Source of the DNA: Deinococcus deserti VCD115
Lineage (GTDB): Bacteria; Deinococcota; Deinococci; Deinococcales; Deinococcaceae
NCBI RefSeq assembly: GCF_000020685.1
Contig: NC_012526.1
Span: forward strand, 1,714,001 to 1,778,000
Reading direction: 5' to 3'
Length of the DNA: 64,000 nucleotides
The notes below the pieces were generated by a model, which saw only the letters and a list, made by a program, of their open reading frames with translations, had not been told where the DNA came from and ran no database searches. Below, piece by piece: positions 18,102-28,207 of the stretch. Numbering within the stretch: position 1 is the first letter of the stretch; each line of letters opens with the position of its first letter. The position numbers and the translations under genes are program-made.

Positions 18102-19091
18102 ATGCGTCCCGATCTGCTTTCGCGTGTGCTGTCGCTGCTTCCGGACGGTGGCACACGGCCCGAACTGCGCCAGTTTTCCGAGATGCTGCGCGACTACCCC
18201 CAGCGCGGCGGCAAAGGTATTCGCAGCGAACTGCTGCTGGCCTCAGCCCAGGCACACGGCGTTGCGCACGATACCGACGCCTGGGATCAGGCGCAGTGGC
18301 TGGCTGCGGGCCTGGAGCTGTTTCAGAACTGGGTTCTGATTCACGACGACATCCAGGACGACAGCGAGGAACGCCGCGGTCAGCCGGCGCTGCACCGTCT
18401 GTACGGCGTGCCGCTGGCGATCAACGTGGGCGACGCGCTGCACGCCTACATGTGGGCTGCGGTCCACCGCGCAGGAGTGCCAGGTGCGATGGAAGAGTTC
18501 CTGACCATGATCCACCGGACTGCTGAAGGCCAGCACCTGGATCTGAGCTGGGTCGAACACCGCGAATGGAAGCTGCGGGAGGCCGACTACCTGGAAATGG
18601 TGCAGCTCAAGACCGCCCATTACACCGTGATTGTGCCGCTGCGCCTGGGAGCCCTGGCTGCCGGCGTGCAGCCCGCCAGTGCCTTTACGAACGCTGGTCT
18701 GGCGCTGGGAAGCGCCTTTCAGATTCGTGATGATGTCCTGAATCTGCTGGGCGATCCGCTCAAGTACGGCAAGGAAATCGGCGGCGACCTGCTGGAAGGC
18801 AAGAGGACGCTGATCGTGCTGCGCTGGCTTGCCCAGGCTCCAGCAGAGCAGCGCGAGGTGTTTCTGGACCAGATGCGCCGGGACCGCGCCGCCAAGGACC
18901 CGGCCGTGATCGCGCAGATTCATCGGTGGCTGCTGGACAGCGGCTGCGTGACCGCTGCCCAGGACTACGCAGCTGCCCGGGCCGAGGAGGGCCTGTCCCT
19001 GCTGAGCTCGGCTCTGTCAGGGGCGCCGGGTCAGGCTGCTGTGCAGCAGATCCTCGGCGCCATGCGTGCACTGGCCACGCGGGATGCCTGA
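18102..19091 (+). CDS. Polyprenyl synthetase (trans-isoprenyl diphosphate synthase)
   Basis: A 329-residue class I prenyltransferase. 'LIHDDIQDDSE' (about 84-94) is the first aspartate-rich motif, the strand before it and 'GKGIRSELL' give the diphosphate-binding basic residues, and 'FQIRDDVLNLLGD' (about 206-218) is the second DDxxD-type motif followed by 'KYGKEIGGDLLEGKRT'. It elongates allylic diphosphates with isopentenyl diphosphate, probably giving geranylgeranyl diphosphate for carotenoids or longer chains for menaquinone. Product length cannot be read reliably. ATG 18102 is chosen for the TACACT box; an in-frame ATG 12 codons upstream is less likely. Single gene. Confidence 0.9.
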   Translation: MRPDLLSRVLSLLPDGGTRPELRQFSEMLRDYPQRGGKGIRSELLLASAQAHGVAHDTDAWDQAQWLAAGLELFQNWVLIHDDIQDDSEERRGQPALHRLYGVPLAINVGDALHAYMWAAVHRAGVPGAMEEFLTMIHRTAEGQHLDLSWVEHREWKLREADYLEMVQLKTAHYTVIVPLRLGALAAGVQPASAFTNAGLALGSAFQIRDDVLNLLGDPLKYGKEIGGDLLEGKRTLIVLRWLAQAPAEQREVFLDQMRRDRAAKDPAVIAQIHRWLLDSGCVTAAQDYAAARAEEGLSLLSSALSGAPGQAAVQQILGAMRALATRDA

Positions 19092-19249
19092 AGGGGTCTG
19101 TACTGAAGATGATCAGGGTCGGCAGTATGTCACGCGCCATCTCATCTCACGGCGTGCTTCTCCCCTGCCTGCGGCGCGGCTGAGTCCGTCTTCAAGCTCT
19201 GCTGAAAGCTTCAATAACTTGCTCCTCGGGCCACGGCGCCATCTGAGCT

Positions 19250-20038
19250 TCAGATCAGGGCCAGAGCCGCGTCCGCAAACCGGGAAAAGGCGGCATTTAA
19301 TGCACGCAGCGCATGATCCTGCGGCTGTTCATCCTTCAGGAACAGCCCGGCGTTGATCTCGATACCGAAGGCCGGTACGCCGCTGTGGCGCTGGTGGGTC
19401 AGGCTGAGGGTATCGGTAGACCACGGCTCGCCGATGGTCACCCGGGGGTCAGGGCTGCCCGCAACAGCGTCTGAAAACGCCTCCTGACAGGCCCGGCGCA
19501 GCGGTTCCCACAGTTCAGTAGGAAAGGTAGGCGCTGCCGGCGTGCCTGGCATCAGGCACAGCGCCGGGCGTGGCGTGCCGGTATCGGGGCCCAGGGCCGG
19601 GCCGTACGGCGCCATGCTGTGACCAACAATCATCAGGCGGGTGCCGGGCAGTTCTGAACGGACCTGGGCGTCAAACGGGTCCCAGATCCGCCTGAGGCGG
19701 GCCTCGCGCGCCGCTGGGTCAAACTCGAACCCGGCGGGATACAGCGGCTCGCGGTCAAAACCAGTTCGCTTTAACACTCCGTTGTCGCTTTCGTCAGAGC
19801 GGTCACGGTTGAGGTCAGCCGCAAAGCGGCTCCAGGAGGCCTGCAGGTGACGGGCTCCAGGCACGTGATAGATCAGCTCCGTGTAGGCGTCCCCGTCCAG
19901 AAACACCGCTCGCAGCAGCGCCTCGCGCCGGGGCGTATCGAACATCTCCTCGCCCAGCATGTCGCGCAGCACGTCAGCTGGCAGGGCACCCGAGGGGTGG
20001 GGGGTCAGTACGAGCAGGGCGTCGCGGGCTTGGGTCAT
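19250..20038 (-). CDS. N-formylglutamate amidohydrolase family protein
   Basis: A 262-residue protein. 'LTPHPSGALPADVL' near the N-terminus, 'FAADLNRDRSDES' (about 72-84), 'MIVGHSMAPYGP' (about 137) and 'FGIEINAGLF' (about 231) are the conserved blocks of the FGase/HutG fold, with the His and Glu metal ligands of this zinc hydrolase group. Known members release formate from N-formylglutamate at the end of one histidine degradation route; no hut gene is nearby, so the substrate is uncertain. The start is ATG 20038, because TATCCT (20051-20046) lies seven bases upstream. The longer frame from 20089 crosses that promoter. Confidence 0.8.
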   Translation of the reverse strand: MTQARDALLVLTPHPSGALPADVLRDMLGEEMFDTPRREALLRAVFLDGDAYTELIYHVPGARHLQASWSRFAADLNRDRSDESDNGVLKRTGFDREPLYPAGFEFDPAAREARLRRIWDPFDAQVRSELPGTRLMIVGHSMAPYGPALGPDTGTPRPALCLMPGTPAAPTFPTELWEPLRRACQEAFSDAVAGSPDPRVTIGEPWSTDTLSLTHQRHSGVPAFGIEINAGLFLKDEQPQDHALRALNAAFSRFADAALALI

Positions 20039-20105
20039 GGGCCTCAGGATAGGCGGGGTCCGGGGCGAGCGGAGCGCCGGCACAAACATACGGGGATGCG
20101 GCGCC

Positions 20106-20111
20106 TAGAAT
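20106..20111 (+). promoter_or_regulatory. -10 box (TAGAAT) seven bases before GTG of recF
   Basis: TAGAAT with a seven-base spacer to GTG 20119. The in-frame ATG at 20110 overlaps this box and would be untranscribed. It is divergent from TATCCT of the amidohydrolase gene, about 55 bases away. Confidence 0.65.
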
Positions 20112-20118
20112 GCGAGGC

Positions 20119-21201
20119 GTGCAACTGGAGTCGCTGTCCACCCTCAATTACCGGAATCTCGCGCCCTGTACGCTGAGCTTCCCGGCTGGGGTGACTGGTG
20201 TCTTCGGCGAGAACGGCGCCGGCAAGACCAACCTGCTGGAAGCAGCCTACCTGGCCCTGACCGGCCTGACCGATGTGACCCGCCTGGAGCAGCTGGTGCA
20301 GTCCGGCGAGGGCGAAGCCTACGTGCGCGCCGATCTGGAATCCGGTGGGAGCCTCAGCATTCAGGAAGTCGGCCTGGGACGCGGGCGCCGGCAGCTCAAG
20401 GTAGATGGCGTGCGGGTGCGTGCCGGGGACCTGCCACGGGGCAGTGCCGTGTGGATCCGGCCCGAGGACAGCGAACTGGTCTTCGGCTCCCCTTCGGGCC
20501 GGCGGAACTTTCTGGACGCCCTGCTGTCGCGCCTGAGTGCCCGCTACGCCCAGCAGCTGGCCCGTTATGACCGCACCGTGTCGCAGCGTAACGCGGCGCT
20601 GCGCAGCGGCGAGGAATGGGCCATGCATGTCTGGGACGACGCGCTGGTCAAGCTGGGCAGCGACATCATGCTGTTCCGGCGCCGGGCCCTGACCCGCCTG
20701 TCGGAGCTGGCCGCCGAGGCCAACGAGGCGCTGGGCAGCCGCAAACCGCTCGTGCTGGGTCTGTCCGAATCCACCACCCCCGAAACCTATGCGCATGACC
20801 TGCGCAGCCGGCGCGCAGAAGAACTGGCCCGCGGCTCCACCGCCACGGGGCCGCACCGTGACGACCTGACCATGACCCTGGGAGACTTCCCGGCGACCGA
20901 ATACGCCAGCCGTGGGGAAGGGCGCACCATTGCCCTGGCTCTGCGCCGGGCCGAACTGGAGCTGCTGGCCGAGCGCTTCGGTGAGAAGCCCGTGCTGCTG
21001 ATCGACGACTTCAGCGCGGAGCTCGACCCCACCCGCCGCGCCTTTCTGCTGGACCTGGCGGCCAGCGTGCCGCAGGCCATCGTGACCGGCACCGAGCAGG
21101 CGCCCGGCGCTGCCCTGACGCTCCGTGCCCATGCGGGCCGCTTCACACCGGAACCTGAACCCGTCTCGGCCCAGGTCGCGGTAGACGAGGTGGGCGCATG
21201 A
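20119..21201 (+). CDS. recF: DNA repair and replication protein RecF
   Basis: A 360-residue SMC-like ATPase. Residues 30-37 are the P-loop GENGAGKT, 'TGPHRDDLTM' (about 247) lies in the signature region, and 'PVLLIDDFSAELDPTRR' (about 293) is the Walker B/D-loop. RecF with RecO and RecR loads RecA at gapped DNA. In Deinococcus, which lacks RecBC, the RecFOR route is the main path for double-strand break repair. GTG 20119 is taken as start because of the TAGAAT box; the protein then begins 'MQLESLSTLNYRNL', the usual RecF start. It overlaps the DUF721 gene by ATGA. No dnaA or dnaN is adjacent, so this is not the classic oriC arrangement. Confidence 0.95.
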   Translation: MQLESLSTLNYRNLAPCTLSFPAGVTGVFGENGAGKTNLLEAAYLALTGLTDVTRLEQLVQSGEGEAYVRADLESGGSLSIQEVGLGRGRRQLKVDGVRVRAGDLPRGSAVWIRPEDSELVFGSPSGRRNFLDALLSRLSARYAQQLARYDRTVSQRNAALRSGEEWAMHVWDDALVKLGSDIMLFRRRALTRLSELAAEANEALGSRKPLVLGLSESTTPETYAHDLRSRRAEELARGSTATGPHRDDLTMTLGDFPATEYASRGEGRTIALALRRAELELLAERFGEKPVLLIDDFSAELDPTRRAFLLDLAASVPQAIVTGTEQAPGAALTLRAHAGRFTPEPEPVSAQVAVDEVGA

Positions 21202-22073
21202 GCAGCCACAAACCGCGCGGCCGGCGCATGGGCGGTCCCCGTGGTCTCGGTGAACTGATGGGCGCCACCCTGGGCAGCGCCAAACTGGCGCGCGGCGTCC
21301 AGAAGGCGCAGGCGATTCTGGCGTGGCCACAGGCGGTAGGGCCCCAGGTGGCGCGGATCACGCGACCGCGCACCCAGCAGGGGCGGGTCCTGTTCGTAGA
21401 GGTACGCGACAGCGCCACAGCCCACCACCTGACCATGCAGCGACACCACTTTCTCAAGGCGCTGAATGCACTGTTGCCCGACGCGCCCATTGAGGAAATC
21501 CGCTTCAGCGTGGGGACAATCCGCGCACCACTGGACGCCCCCCGAGCTGCGCCGCTGCCCGCGCCTGACCGCCGCCGGGCCAGGGAGATGGCGCAGGCGG
21601 TCACTGATCCGGAGCTGCAGTCCGTGGCCCTGCGCGCAGCCGAAGCGGTCACCCGGGCCCGGCGCTGGCGTGAGGAACAGGGCTGGCGGCCCTGCCCGGT
21701 GTGCGGTGAACCCAGCAGCGAGCAGCCCTGCCGGGCCTGCACCCTGACTCTGCAGGACCCCAATGTGAAGCGCGCAGCGCGCGCCCTGCTGCGGGCCCCG
21801 GAACAGCTCAATGAACTGCCGGCGGTGCTGGGCGACAGCGGCACCAATGCAGCGCGGTATGTCGCCCTGGGCCTCCTGACCGAACAGATGGAGCTGCTGG
21901 CGCTGGAATGTGTGCGCAGCGGCCAGGAGACCGGATACCGGGAGTTTCTGGCACAGCAGGCGGCCTCGTTCCTGGCCCTGACATTCCGCAAACCTCGGCT
22001 GGCGGTTGGCCGCGCAGATCGTGCCGCCCTCCCAGACAGGGTGCGCCAGGTCCTCAACGCAGGTCGCGATTAA
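21198..22073 (+). CDS. DUF721 (DciA-like) protein with C-terminal zinc ribbon
   Basis: A 291-residue protein. Residues about 17-110 are the DUF721/DciA domain: 'LGELMGATLGSAKLARGV', 'AWPQAVGPQVARITRP', 'GRVLFVEVRDSATAHHLTMQRHHFLKALNALL'. DciA is known as the ancestral loader of the replicative helicase DnaB in bacteria lacking DnaC/DnaI. An Ala/Arg-rich linker leads to a zinc-ribbon-like segment with CxxC pairs ('CPVCGEPS', 'CRACTL') and a helical C-terminus that is not part of the standard domain. The ATGA overlap with recF means the two are co-translated. A replication-restart or loading role is inference. Confidence 0.75.
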   Translation: MSSHKPRGRRMGGPRGLGELMGATLGSAKLARGVQKAQAILAWPQAVGPQVARITRPRTQQGRVLFVEVRDSATAHHLTMQRHHFLKALNALLPDAPIEEIRFSVGTIRAPLDAPRAAPLPAPDRRRAREMAQAVTDPELQSVALRAAEAVTRARRWREEQGWRPCPVCGEPSSEQPCRACTLTLQDPNVKRAARALLRAPEQLNELPAVLGDSGTNAARYVALGLLTEQMELLALECVRSGQETGYREFLAQQAASFLALTFRKPRLAVGRADRAALPDRVRQVLNAGRD

Positions 22074-22789
22074 TTCCTTGTATGTGCGGCTTTGCCCCGT
22101 CTTGGAGCGGTCTGGGCCAAAAGATCCAAGCCCTTCACCGCCTCGTGAATCGGGCTGCAGTTCTGCTGCTCAGACGGCGCTCAGTTTCCACTGTTCCTTC
22201 AGCTGAGGGGCTCGTCATCCCATCAGTTCAAGTGCTCGTCAGGGCCAGGACATGCAACCAAGCCTCTGTCCGGCACAGGAAAACAGACCTCTCCATAATC
22301 CCAGAAAATCCCGGAACACAGGAGTTCCAGCGCGCGTGCGGAGGCCTGGCGGGGCAACGGTGTCTTCAACGAGCTGCCGCAAGTTCGAATCAGGGGAACA
22401 ACACAACAACGACACTCCGTCACCAAGCTGCCAAATGAACCTGGGGGCGGACGCAGGGTTGCCGATAGTGGGAAAGGTAGTACAGCCACTTCTCAGTCAC
22501 CTGACTGGTCTGTCTAGCTGCGTCACGCGCACGCGCTTGTTTATCTGCAGCGGTGCCCTGCAACGTCAGCATCCGGAGATATGCGGTCCGCTCGGTATGG
22601 TCAACGTCATTCGTGATCGTGACTGTCAGAACCCAGCAGCGAGTTGCGTCCGGTGAGCCAGAAGCCGGATCCGGTGACCAGCAGAGCTCCCTGACCTTGC
22701 CAGGACTGCAGACCAGCTAATGAGCAGACCAGCTACCTTATGAAACGTTCGGAGCGTCGTCTGACGCTGCACAGCCTTATGGCGGGGCG
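22074..22789. other. 700-base gap without a supported gene
   Basis: Several open frames exist on both strands, but their translations are rich in Pro, Ser and Arg without family features. A TTCGAATC at 22385 looks like a T-loop, but no tRNA can be folded around it. No terminator with a T-run is visible after the DUF721 gene. Confidence 0.4.
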
Positions 22790-22795
22790 TATCGT
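22790..22795 (+). promoter_or_regulatory. -10 box (TATCGT) six bases before moaB ATG
   Basis: TATCGT with a six-base spacer to ATG 22802. Confidence 0.5.
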
Positions 22796-22801
22796 AGGAT
22801 C

Positions 22802-23527
22802 ATGTCCGACGCCCTACACCGTCCCCAGTCACAGGGTCCTGTCACGTCCTCTGCCGAGCACCGGGACGCTGCGCCCACTTCCGTGCGGGTGGCTGTGGTC
22901 ACGGTCAGCGATACCCGGACTCCAGAGACCGACACCAGCGGTCAGTATCTGCGTCAGGAGCTGGAAGCCGCTGGGCATCAGCTGGTGGGTTACCGATTGG
23001 TGCGCGATGACGCCGTCGAGATCCGTAGCGCGCTGGTGGCCCTGGCGCGCGAGGCCTCCGTGGTCCTGCTGACCGGCGGCACCGGCATGAGCGGCCGTGA
23101 TGTCACGGTGCCCGTGGTGGAGTCCATGCTGACCAAACCAATGCCAGGTTTTGGAGAACTGTTCAGGATGCTGAGCTACGCCCAGGTCGGTGGCGCAGCC
23201 ATGTTCTCGCGGGCCGTAGGAGGACTGATCCGTGGCGCGGCCGTATTCGCCATGCCGGGCAGCCTGAATGCGGTTCAGACCGCCTGGACTGGCATTCTGC
23301 GCGACGAACTGGGTCATGTTGCCTATGAAGTCGAACGGCACGGGCAGCCAGCCGGACAGATGCCCGGCACGCTGCGCCCTGCGCCTGCAGAAGCCATATC
23401 CCCTGCCAGCACACCAGACGTTCTGTCCAGCACACCCCCGTCCAATGGCTCCGGGTCGGTGGTGCCCGGTGGGCTGGGCCGCCATGCCCTCATTGACGAC
23501 ACCGACGAACGGAGACGCCGCAGGTGA
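22802..23527 (+). CDS. moaB: Molybdenum cofactor biosynthesis protein MoaB (Mog/MoaB family)
   Basis: A 241-residue protein. Residues about 30-185 are the MoaB/Mog fold: '[21 protein letters not shown]', '[21 protein letters not shown]' (the molybdopterin-binding GGTG motif) and '[16 protein letters not shown]'. The family adenylates molybdopterin or acts in the step before molybdate insertion. The C-terminal 50 residues (Pro/Ser-rich, ending in five Arg) are an unusual, likely disordered extension. No other mo- gene is in the window. It starts a run of plus-strand genes reaching 28.1 kb. Confidence 0.88.
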   Translation: MSDALHRPQSQGPVTSSAEHRDAAPTSVRVAVVTVSDTRTPETDTSGQYLRQELEAAGHQLVGYRLVRDDAVEIRSALVALAREASVVLLTGGTGMSGRDVTVPVVESMLTKPMPGFGELFRMLSYAQVGGAAMFSRAVGGLIRGAAVFAMPGSLNAVQTAWTGILRDELGHVAYEVERHGQPAGQMPGTLRPAPAEAISPASTPDVLSSTPPSNGSGSVVPGGLGRHALIDDTDERRRRR

Positions 23528-23531
23528 ACTC

Positions 23532-24329
23532 ATGACGGGTGAACTGCAGTGGCTCGGTCTGCTGGCTCCCATTGCTCAGGTCACAGCCCCGTTCGCGGTG
23601 ATGGTGTCACTGCTGTCGCTCTACTGGCTGGTGCGTGTGGCACGCGAGGCTCGCATGGGATTTGTACCGCGTGTGGCGTGGTGGGCGGTGCCCGGGGTGC
23701 TGCTGCTGCTGCTGACACCGGTCCTGGACGTGCCGGCCCTGTTTGGGGTGGGAGCGGCGCTGCTGCTCCTGGCCGAATTCTGGCCGGGCGCGTATGTGCC
23801 GGCGCGTGTGCGGCCCGGTTGGGCCTGGCCTGCGGTGGGACTGGTCACCGGAATGGCCCTGGCCCTGAGTGTGCTGCGCTCGGCACAGGTGGAAAGTGTC
23901 GCAGCCTTTGCCGCGATGGGCTGCCTGCTGGCCGGCACAGGGGGAATGCTAGCCGCGGTGCTGGGTCCACGCCGGCCTGCCAGGATACTGGGCTTCGAGG
24001 CACGGTGGAAAGCTACAGTCACACCAGAGTGGCCAGATCTCAGCGTCAGCCTGTCTCCACGCGGCGCGCACCTGAAAAATGTGTCTCGCGGGACTCTGCG
24101 GGTGGCAGGGTGGTCACCTGCGGGCATCAATGCCTGGTACCGCGTTCGCGGTGAGGACGGCCGGGCCATGAACGTTCTTCAGGCAGGTCAGGTGGCTTTT
24201 CTGCCGTTGGACGAGCACGACCGGGGCGTCCGTGTCTGGTATGCCCCCGAACGAGGCCGCGCAGCAACATGCCTGTTCCGGGCCGACTGGACACCGCCAG
24301 CTCGAGCGGCGCAGCGCGTGCTGAACTGA
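23532..24329 (+). CDS. Membrane protein of unknown function
   Basis: A 265-residue protein that starts four bases after the moaB stop. About five hydrophobic segments fall between residues 8 and 145; the last 115 residues form a soluble domain with short strands ('[20 protein letters not shown]', '[19 protein letters not shown]', '[20 protein letters not shown]'). The layout, membrane part followed by a beta-rich domain, suggests an envelope protein. The much longer open frame starting at 23268 overlaps moaB and is not used. I do not recognise a family. Confidence 0.6.
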   Translation: MTGELQWLGLLAPIAQVTAPFAVMVSLLSLYWLVRVAREARMGFVPRVAWWAVPGVLLLLLTPVLDVPALFGVGAALLLLAEFWPGAYVPARVRPGWAWPAVGLVTGMALALSVLRSAQVESVAAFAAMGCLLAGTGGMLAAVLGPRRPARILGFEARWKATVTPEWPDLSVSLSPRGAHLKNVSRGTLRVAGWSPAGINAWYRVRGEDGRAMNVLQAGQVAFLPLDEHDRGVRVWYAPERGRAATCLFRADWTPPARAAQRVLN

Positions 24330-24375
24330 TGAAGCAGAGCAACGGGTTCTCACGCCCGGGGCGGTCTGTAGGGAT

Positions 24376-25458
24376 ATGGTGAGCGGCATTGTGAGTCTGG
24401 TGTTTGACTGGTCGGCCCTGGGGTCTCTTACGGCGTCCCCTGGGACTGGCGGCGTGCTGCGTCGTGAACCCGGTGACTTCCGGGTTGAGGAGGTGCCGGC
24501 CTATGCGGCCTCCGGTGAGGGCGAGCACCTGTATCTGCAGCTGGAAAAAACCGGCCATACCACCGCTCATGTGCTGCGTGAACTCGCAGCGCAGCTGGGA
24601 GTCCGTGACCGTGATATCGGGGTCGCCGGTCTCAAGGACCGCCATGCAGTGACCACGCAGTGGATCAGCCTTCCGGCCAAGGCTGAACCCCGGCTGGCAA
24701 CCTTCAGCATGGACGGTGTGCGGGTGCTGGAAACCACACGGCACGGGAACAAGCTGGGCCTCGGCCACCTGCGTGGAAACCGCTTTGTGGTGCGTGTTCG
24801 CGGCCCGGTCGGGCGCGCTGCGGAGGCCCAGGCGACTTTGCAGGAACTGACCGAGCGTGGGGTGCCGAACTACTTCGGGCCGCAGCGTTTCGGCGTGGGC
24901 GGGCTCAACGCCGAAGAGGGCCTGCGGGTGCTGCGCGGCGAGTCACGTCTGAAAGACCCCCGGGTGCGCAGGTTTCTGACCACCAGCGTGCAAAGCATGA
25001 TCTTTAACGCCTTTTTGAGTCTGCGCCTGGAGCGTGGGGTGTTCGCCACGCTGCTTCTGGGCGATATGGCCAAGAAACACGATACCGGCGGCGTGTTCCT
25101 GGTCGAGGACCCTGAAGCGGAAACGCCACGCGCCGAACGCGGTGAAGTCAGCGCCACCGGCACACTGTTCGGCCGCAAAGCCAGACCCCTGACGCTGGAT
25201 GCCGGGGCACTGGAGGCCAAAGCACTGGCGGCTTTTGGTCTGAGCCCCGAGGTGTTCTCTTCGCGGCGCGGTGACCGTCGCCTGACCCGGGTATTTCCCG
25301 AAGGCACACTGGTCACGCCTGAGGACGACGGCTTCACAGTGGCATTTACGCTGCCCAAGGGGAGTTTCGCCACCAGCGTCCTGCGCGAGATCATGAAATC
25401 AGACGTGGACAGCGCGGCACTGCACGACCCTGAAAGTAGCGAAGAGGCCGAAGAGTGA
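24376..25458 (+). CDS. truD: tRNA pseudouridine synthase D
   Basis: A 360-residue protein of TruD length. '[15 protein letters not shown]' (about 30), '[17 protein letters not shown]' (about 78-94, with the catalytic Asp of 'GLKDR') and '[17 protein letters not shown]' (about 160) are the family's conserved motifs. TruD modifies U13 of certain tRNAs. The exact start is uncertain: ATG 24376, GTG 24379 and GTG 24391 all precede the conserved region, and a TATGGT overlaps the first. It overlaps the next gene by GTGA. Confidence 0.94.
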   Translation: MVSGIVSLVFDWSALGSLTASPGTGGVLRREPGDFRVEEVPAYAASGEGEHLYLQLEKTGHTTAHVLRELAAQLGVRDRDIGVAGLKDRHAVTTQWISLPAKAEPRLATFSMDGVRVLETTRHGNKLGLGHLRGNRFVVRVRGPVGRAAEAQATLQELTERGVPNYFGPQRFGVGGLNAEEGLRVLRGESRLKDPRVRRFLTTSVQSMIFNAFLSLRLERGVFATLLLGDMAKKHDTGGVFLVEDPEAETPRAERGEVSATGTLFGRKARPLTLDAGALEAKALAAFGLSPEVFSSRRGDRRLTRVFPEGTLVTPEDDGFTVAFTLPKGSFATSVLREIMKSDVDSAALHDPESSEEAEE

Positions 25459-25823
25459 GGGCAATGCTTGGGTGGGCGTTGATTGTGCTGCTGGCCGGCA
25501 GTGGCAGCAGCACAACGGCCCCCCCTCCTTTGCAACTGCAGCTGACCCAGGGCGGCGCACTGCTGATGGGGAGGCTGAATATCCCACGGGCTGACGAGAT
25601 TACCGGCGTGTGGTCCGGTCAGGGGCGGGCGAGGTTGCTGCACTGTACGCCGCGCTGCGTCGTCGTCCAGACCCTGCCTCTGGACCGTTCACTGCAGCTG
25701 GGTCCGGACGCCCGCTACCGGATCGTCCTGGGCGGAAAATTTAAGGTCGGGCAGAAGGTCAGTCTGGTGCTGCGCCTGCGCCAGACCCCTGTGCTGAATG
25801 CCAGCGCCGTGGTGGTGCGCTGA
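25455..25823 (+). CDS. Secreted PCuAC-like protein lacking the copper ligands
   Basis: A 122-residue protein with an N-terminal signal (hydrophobic residues about 5-18, Ala/Ser-rich end). The mature part follows the PCu(A)C copper chaperone pattern: '[20 protein letters not shown]', '[40 protein letters not shown]'. In true PCuAC proteins a His/Met set binds Cu(I); here the HxM after the 'L.G' turn is absent and only a 'LLHC..RC' Cys pair is present. A copper role is therefore doubtful. GTG 25455 overlaps the truD stop. The assignment rests on pattern similarity only. Confidence 0.5.
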   Translation: MRAMLGWALIVLLAGSGSSTTAPPPLQLQLTQGGALLMGRLNIPRADEITGVWSGQGRARLLHCTPRCVVVQTLPLDRSLQLGPDARYRIVLGGKFKVGQKVSLVLRLRQTPVLNASAVVVR

Positions 25824-25864
25824 ACAGCGGGCCGGATAAGCCGGATAAAGCGGCAGCCCAGGAA

Positions 25865-26305
25865 ATGCGAACCGCCTTTCTGAGGAGTGAGTACGGCACG
25901 GCCACCGAACGTTTCCGGCTCTCCCCCACGCGCGCACCTGCGCCGTCCTGGACCATAGCTGGCCGCGGCTGGGGAATAGTGACGGCCTGGAACCCCGGAG
26001 CGCGGGCTCAGGACGCTGCACTCAACAGGGCTGCACACACCAGACTCGGTATCCGGACAGCCCAATTGCGCCGCATGGACGCCGTCAATGGGAAAGGCGA
26101 CTGGCAGGAGGAAGCCTTCCTGCTGCTGGACATCTCCCTGGCCGAAACGGTGAAGCTGGGGCGTGAGTTCGGTCAGGCGGCCGTACTGTTTGCGGTTGGG
26201 CAAAGGGCCGCACTGGTGTGGTGTGAGCCTGCCCCGGTTCAGGTGGAACGCTTCTGGGCGGAACTCCACCCTGGTGAGGCTTCCTGCTGCAGCTGTATAC
26301 TCTGA
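25865..26305 (+). CDS. DUF3293 domain-containing protein
   Basis: A 146-residue protein. '[14 protein letters not shown]', '[11 protein letters not shown]', '[30 protein letters not shown]' match the DUF3293 family, small cytoplasmic proteins of unknown function found in many bacteria. Start ATG 25865 is the first in frame after the previous stop. The C-terminal codons overlap the promoter of the next gene (TATACT at 26296-26301). Confidence 0.7.
   Translation: MRTAFLRSEYGTATERFRLSPTRAPAPSWTIAGRGWGIVTAWNPGARAQDAALNRAAHTRLGIRTAQLRRMDAVNGKGDWQEEAFLLLDISLAETVKLGREFGQAAVLFAVGQRAALVWCEPAPVQVERFWAELHPGEASCCSCIL
26296..26301 (+). promoter_or_regulatory. -10 box (TATACT) eight bases before GTG of the AlbA_2 gene
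   Basis: A near-perfect TATACT inside the last codons of the DUF3293 gene, eight bases before GTG 26310. It decides the start of the downstream gene. Confidence 0.6.
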
Positions 26306-26309
26306 CTTT

Positions 26310-28073
<1,764 letters not shown>

Positions 28074-28096
28074 GTGTCGGTTGCCAGACAGGTGAA

Positions 28097-28125
28097 TTGA
28101 CACTGTCTACAGGGGAGTGTAGCCT
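28097..28125 (+). promoter_or_regulatory. Promoter of the sugar ABC operon
   Basis: TTGACA (28097-28102), a 17-base spacer and TAGCCT (28120-28125). This is the best sigma-A type promoter in the window and gives a leader of about 75 bases. Confidence 0.75.
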
Positions 28126-28152
28126 TACTTTTACAAGAATTCACAAAAGTGT

Positions 28153-28177
28153 GGAACCGCTTCCGCCGTTGGAACGG
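28153..28177 (+). promoter_or_regulatory. Two inverted repeats, possible LacI/MalR-type operators
   Basis: GGAACCGCTTCC (28153-28164; arms GGAA/TTCC around a CG centre) and CCGTTGGAACGG (28166-28177) lie in the transcribed leader, about 30 bases after the -10 box. The first fits the general LacI-family operator layout. No regulator gene is in the window. Confidence 0.4.
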
Positions 28178-28207
28178 ACCGTGTAGGACTTTCACACAGG
28201 GGGACAC

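Noticed and set aside
20044..21330. A 428-codon minus-strand frame over recF
   Set aside because: Antisense shadow of recF, which carries Walker motifs in the right frame.
22375..22400. TTCGAATC resembling a tRNA T-loop
   Set aside because: No acceptor stem, anticodon loop or D-arm can be arranged around it.
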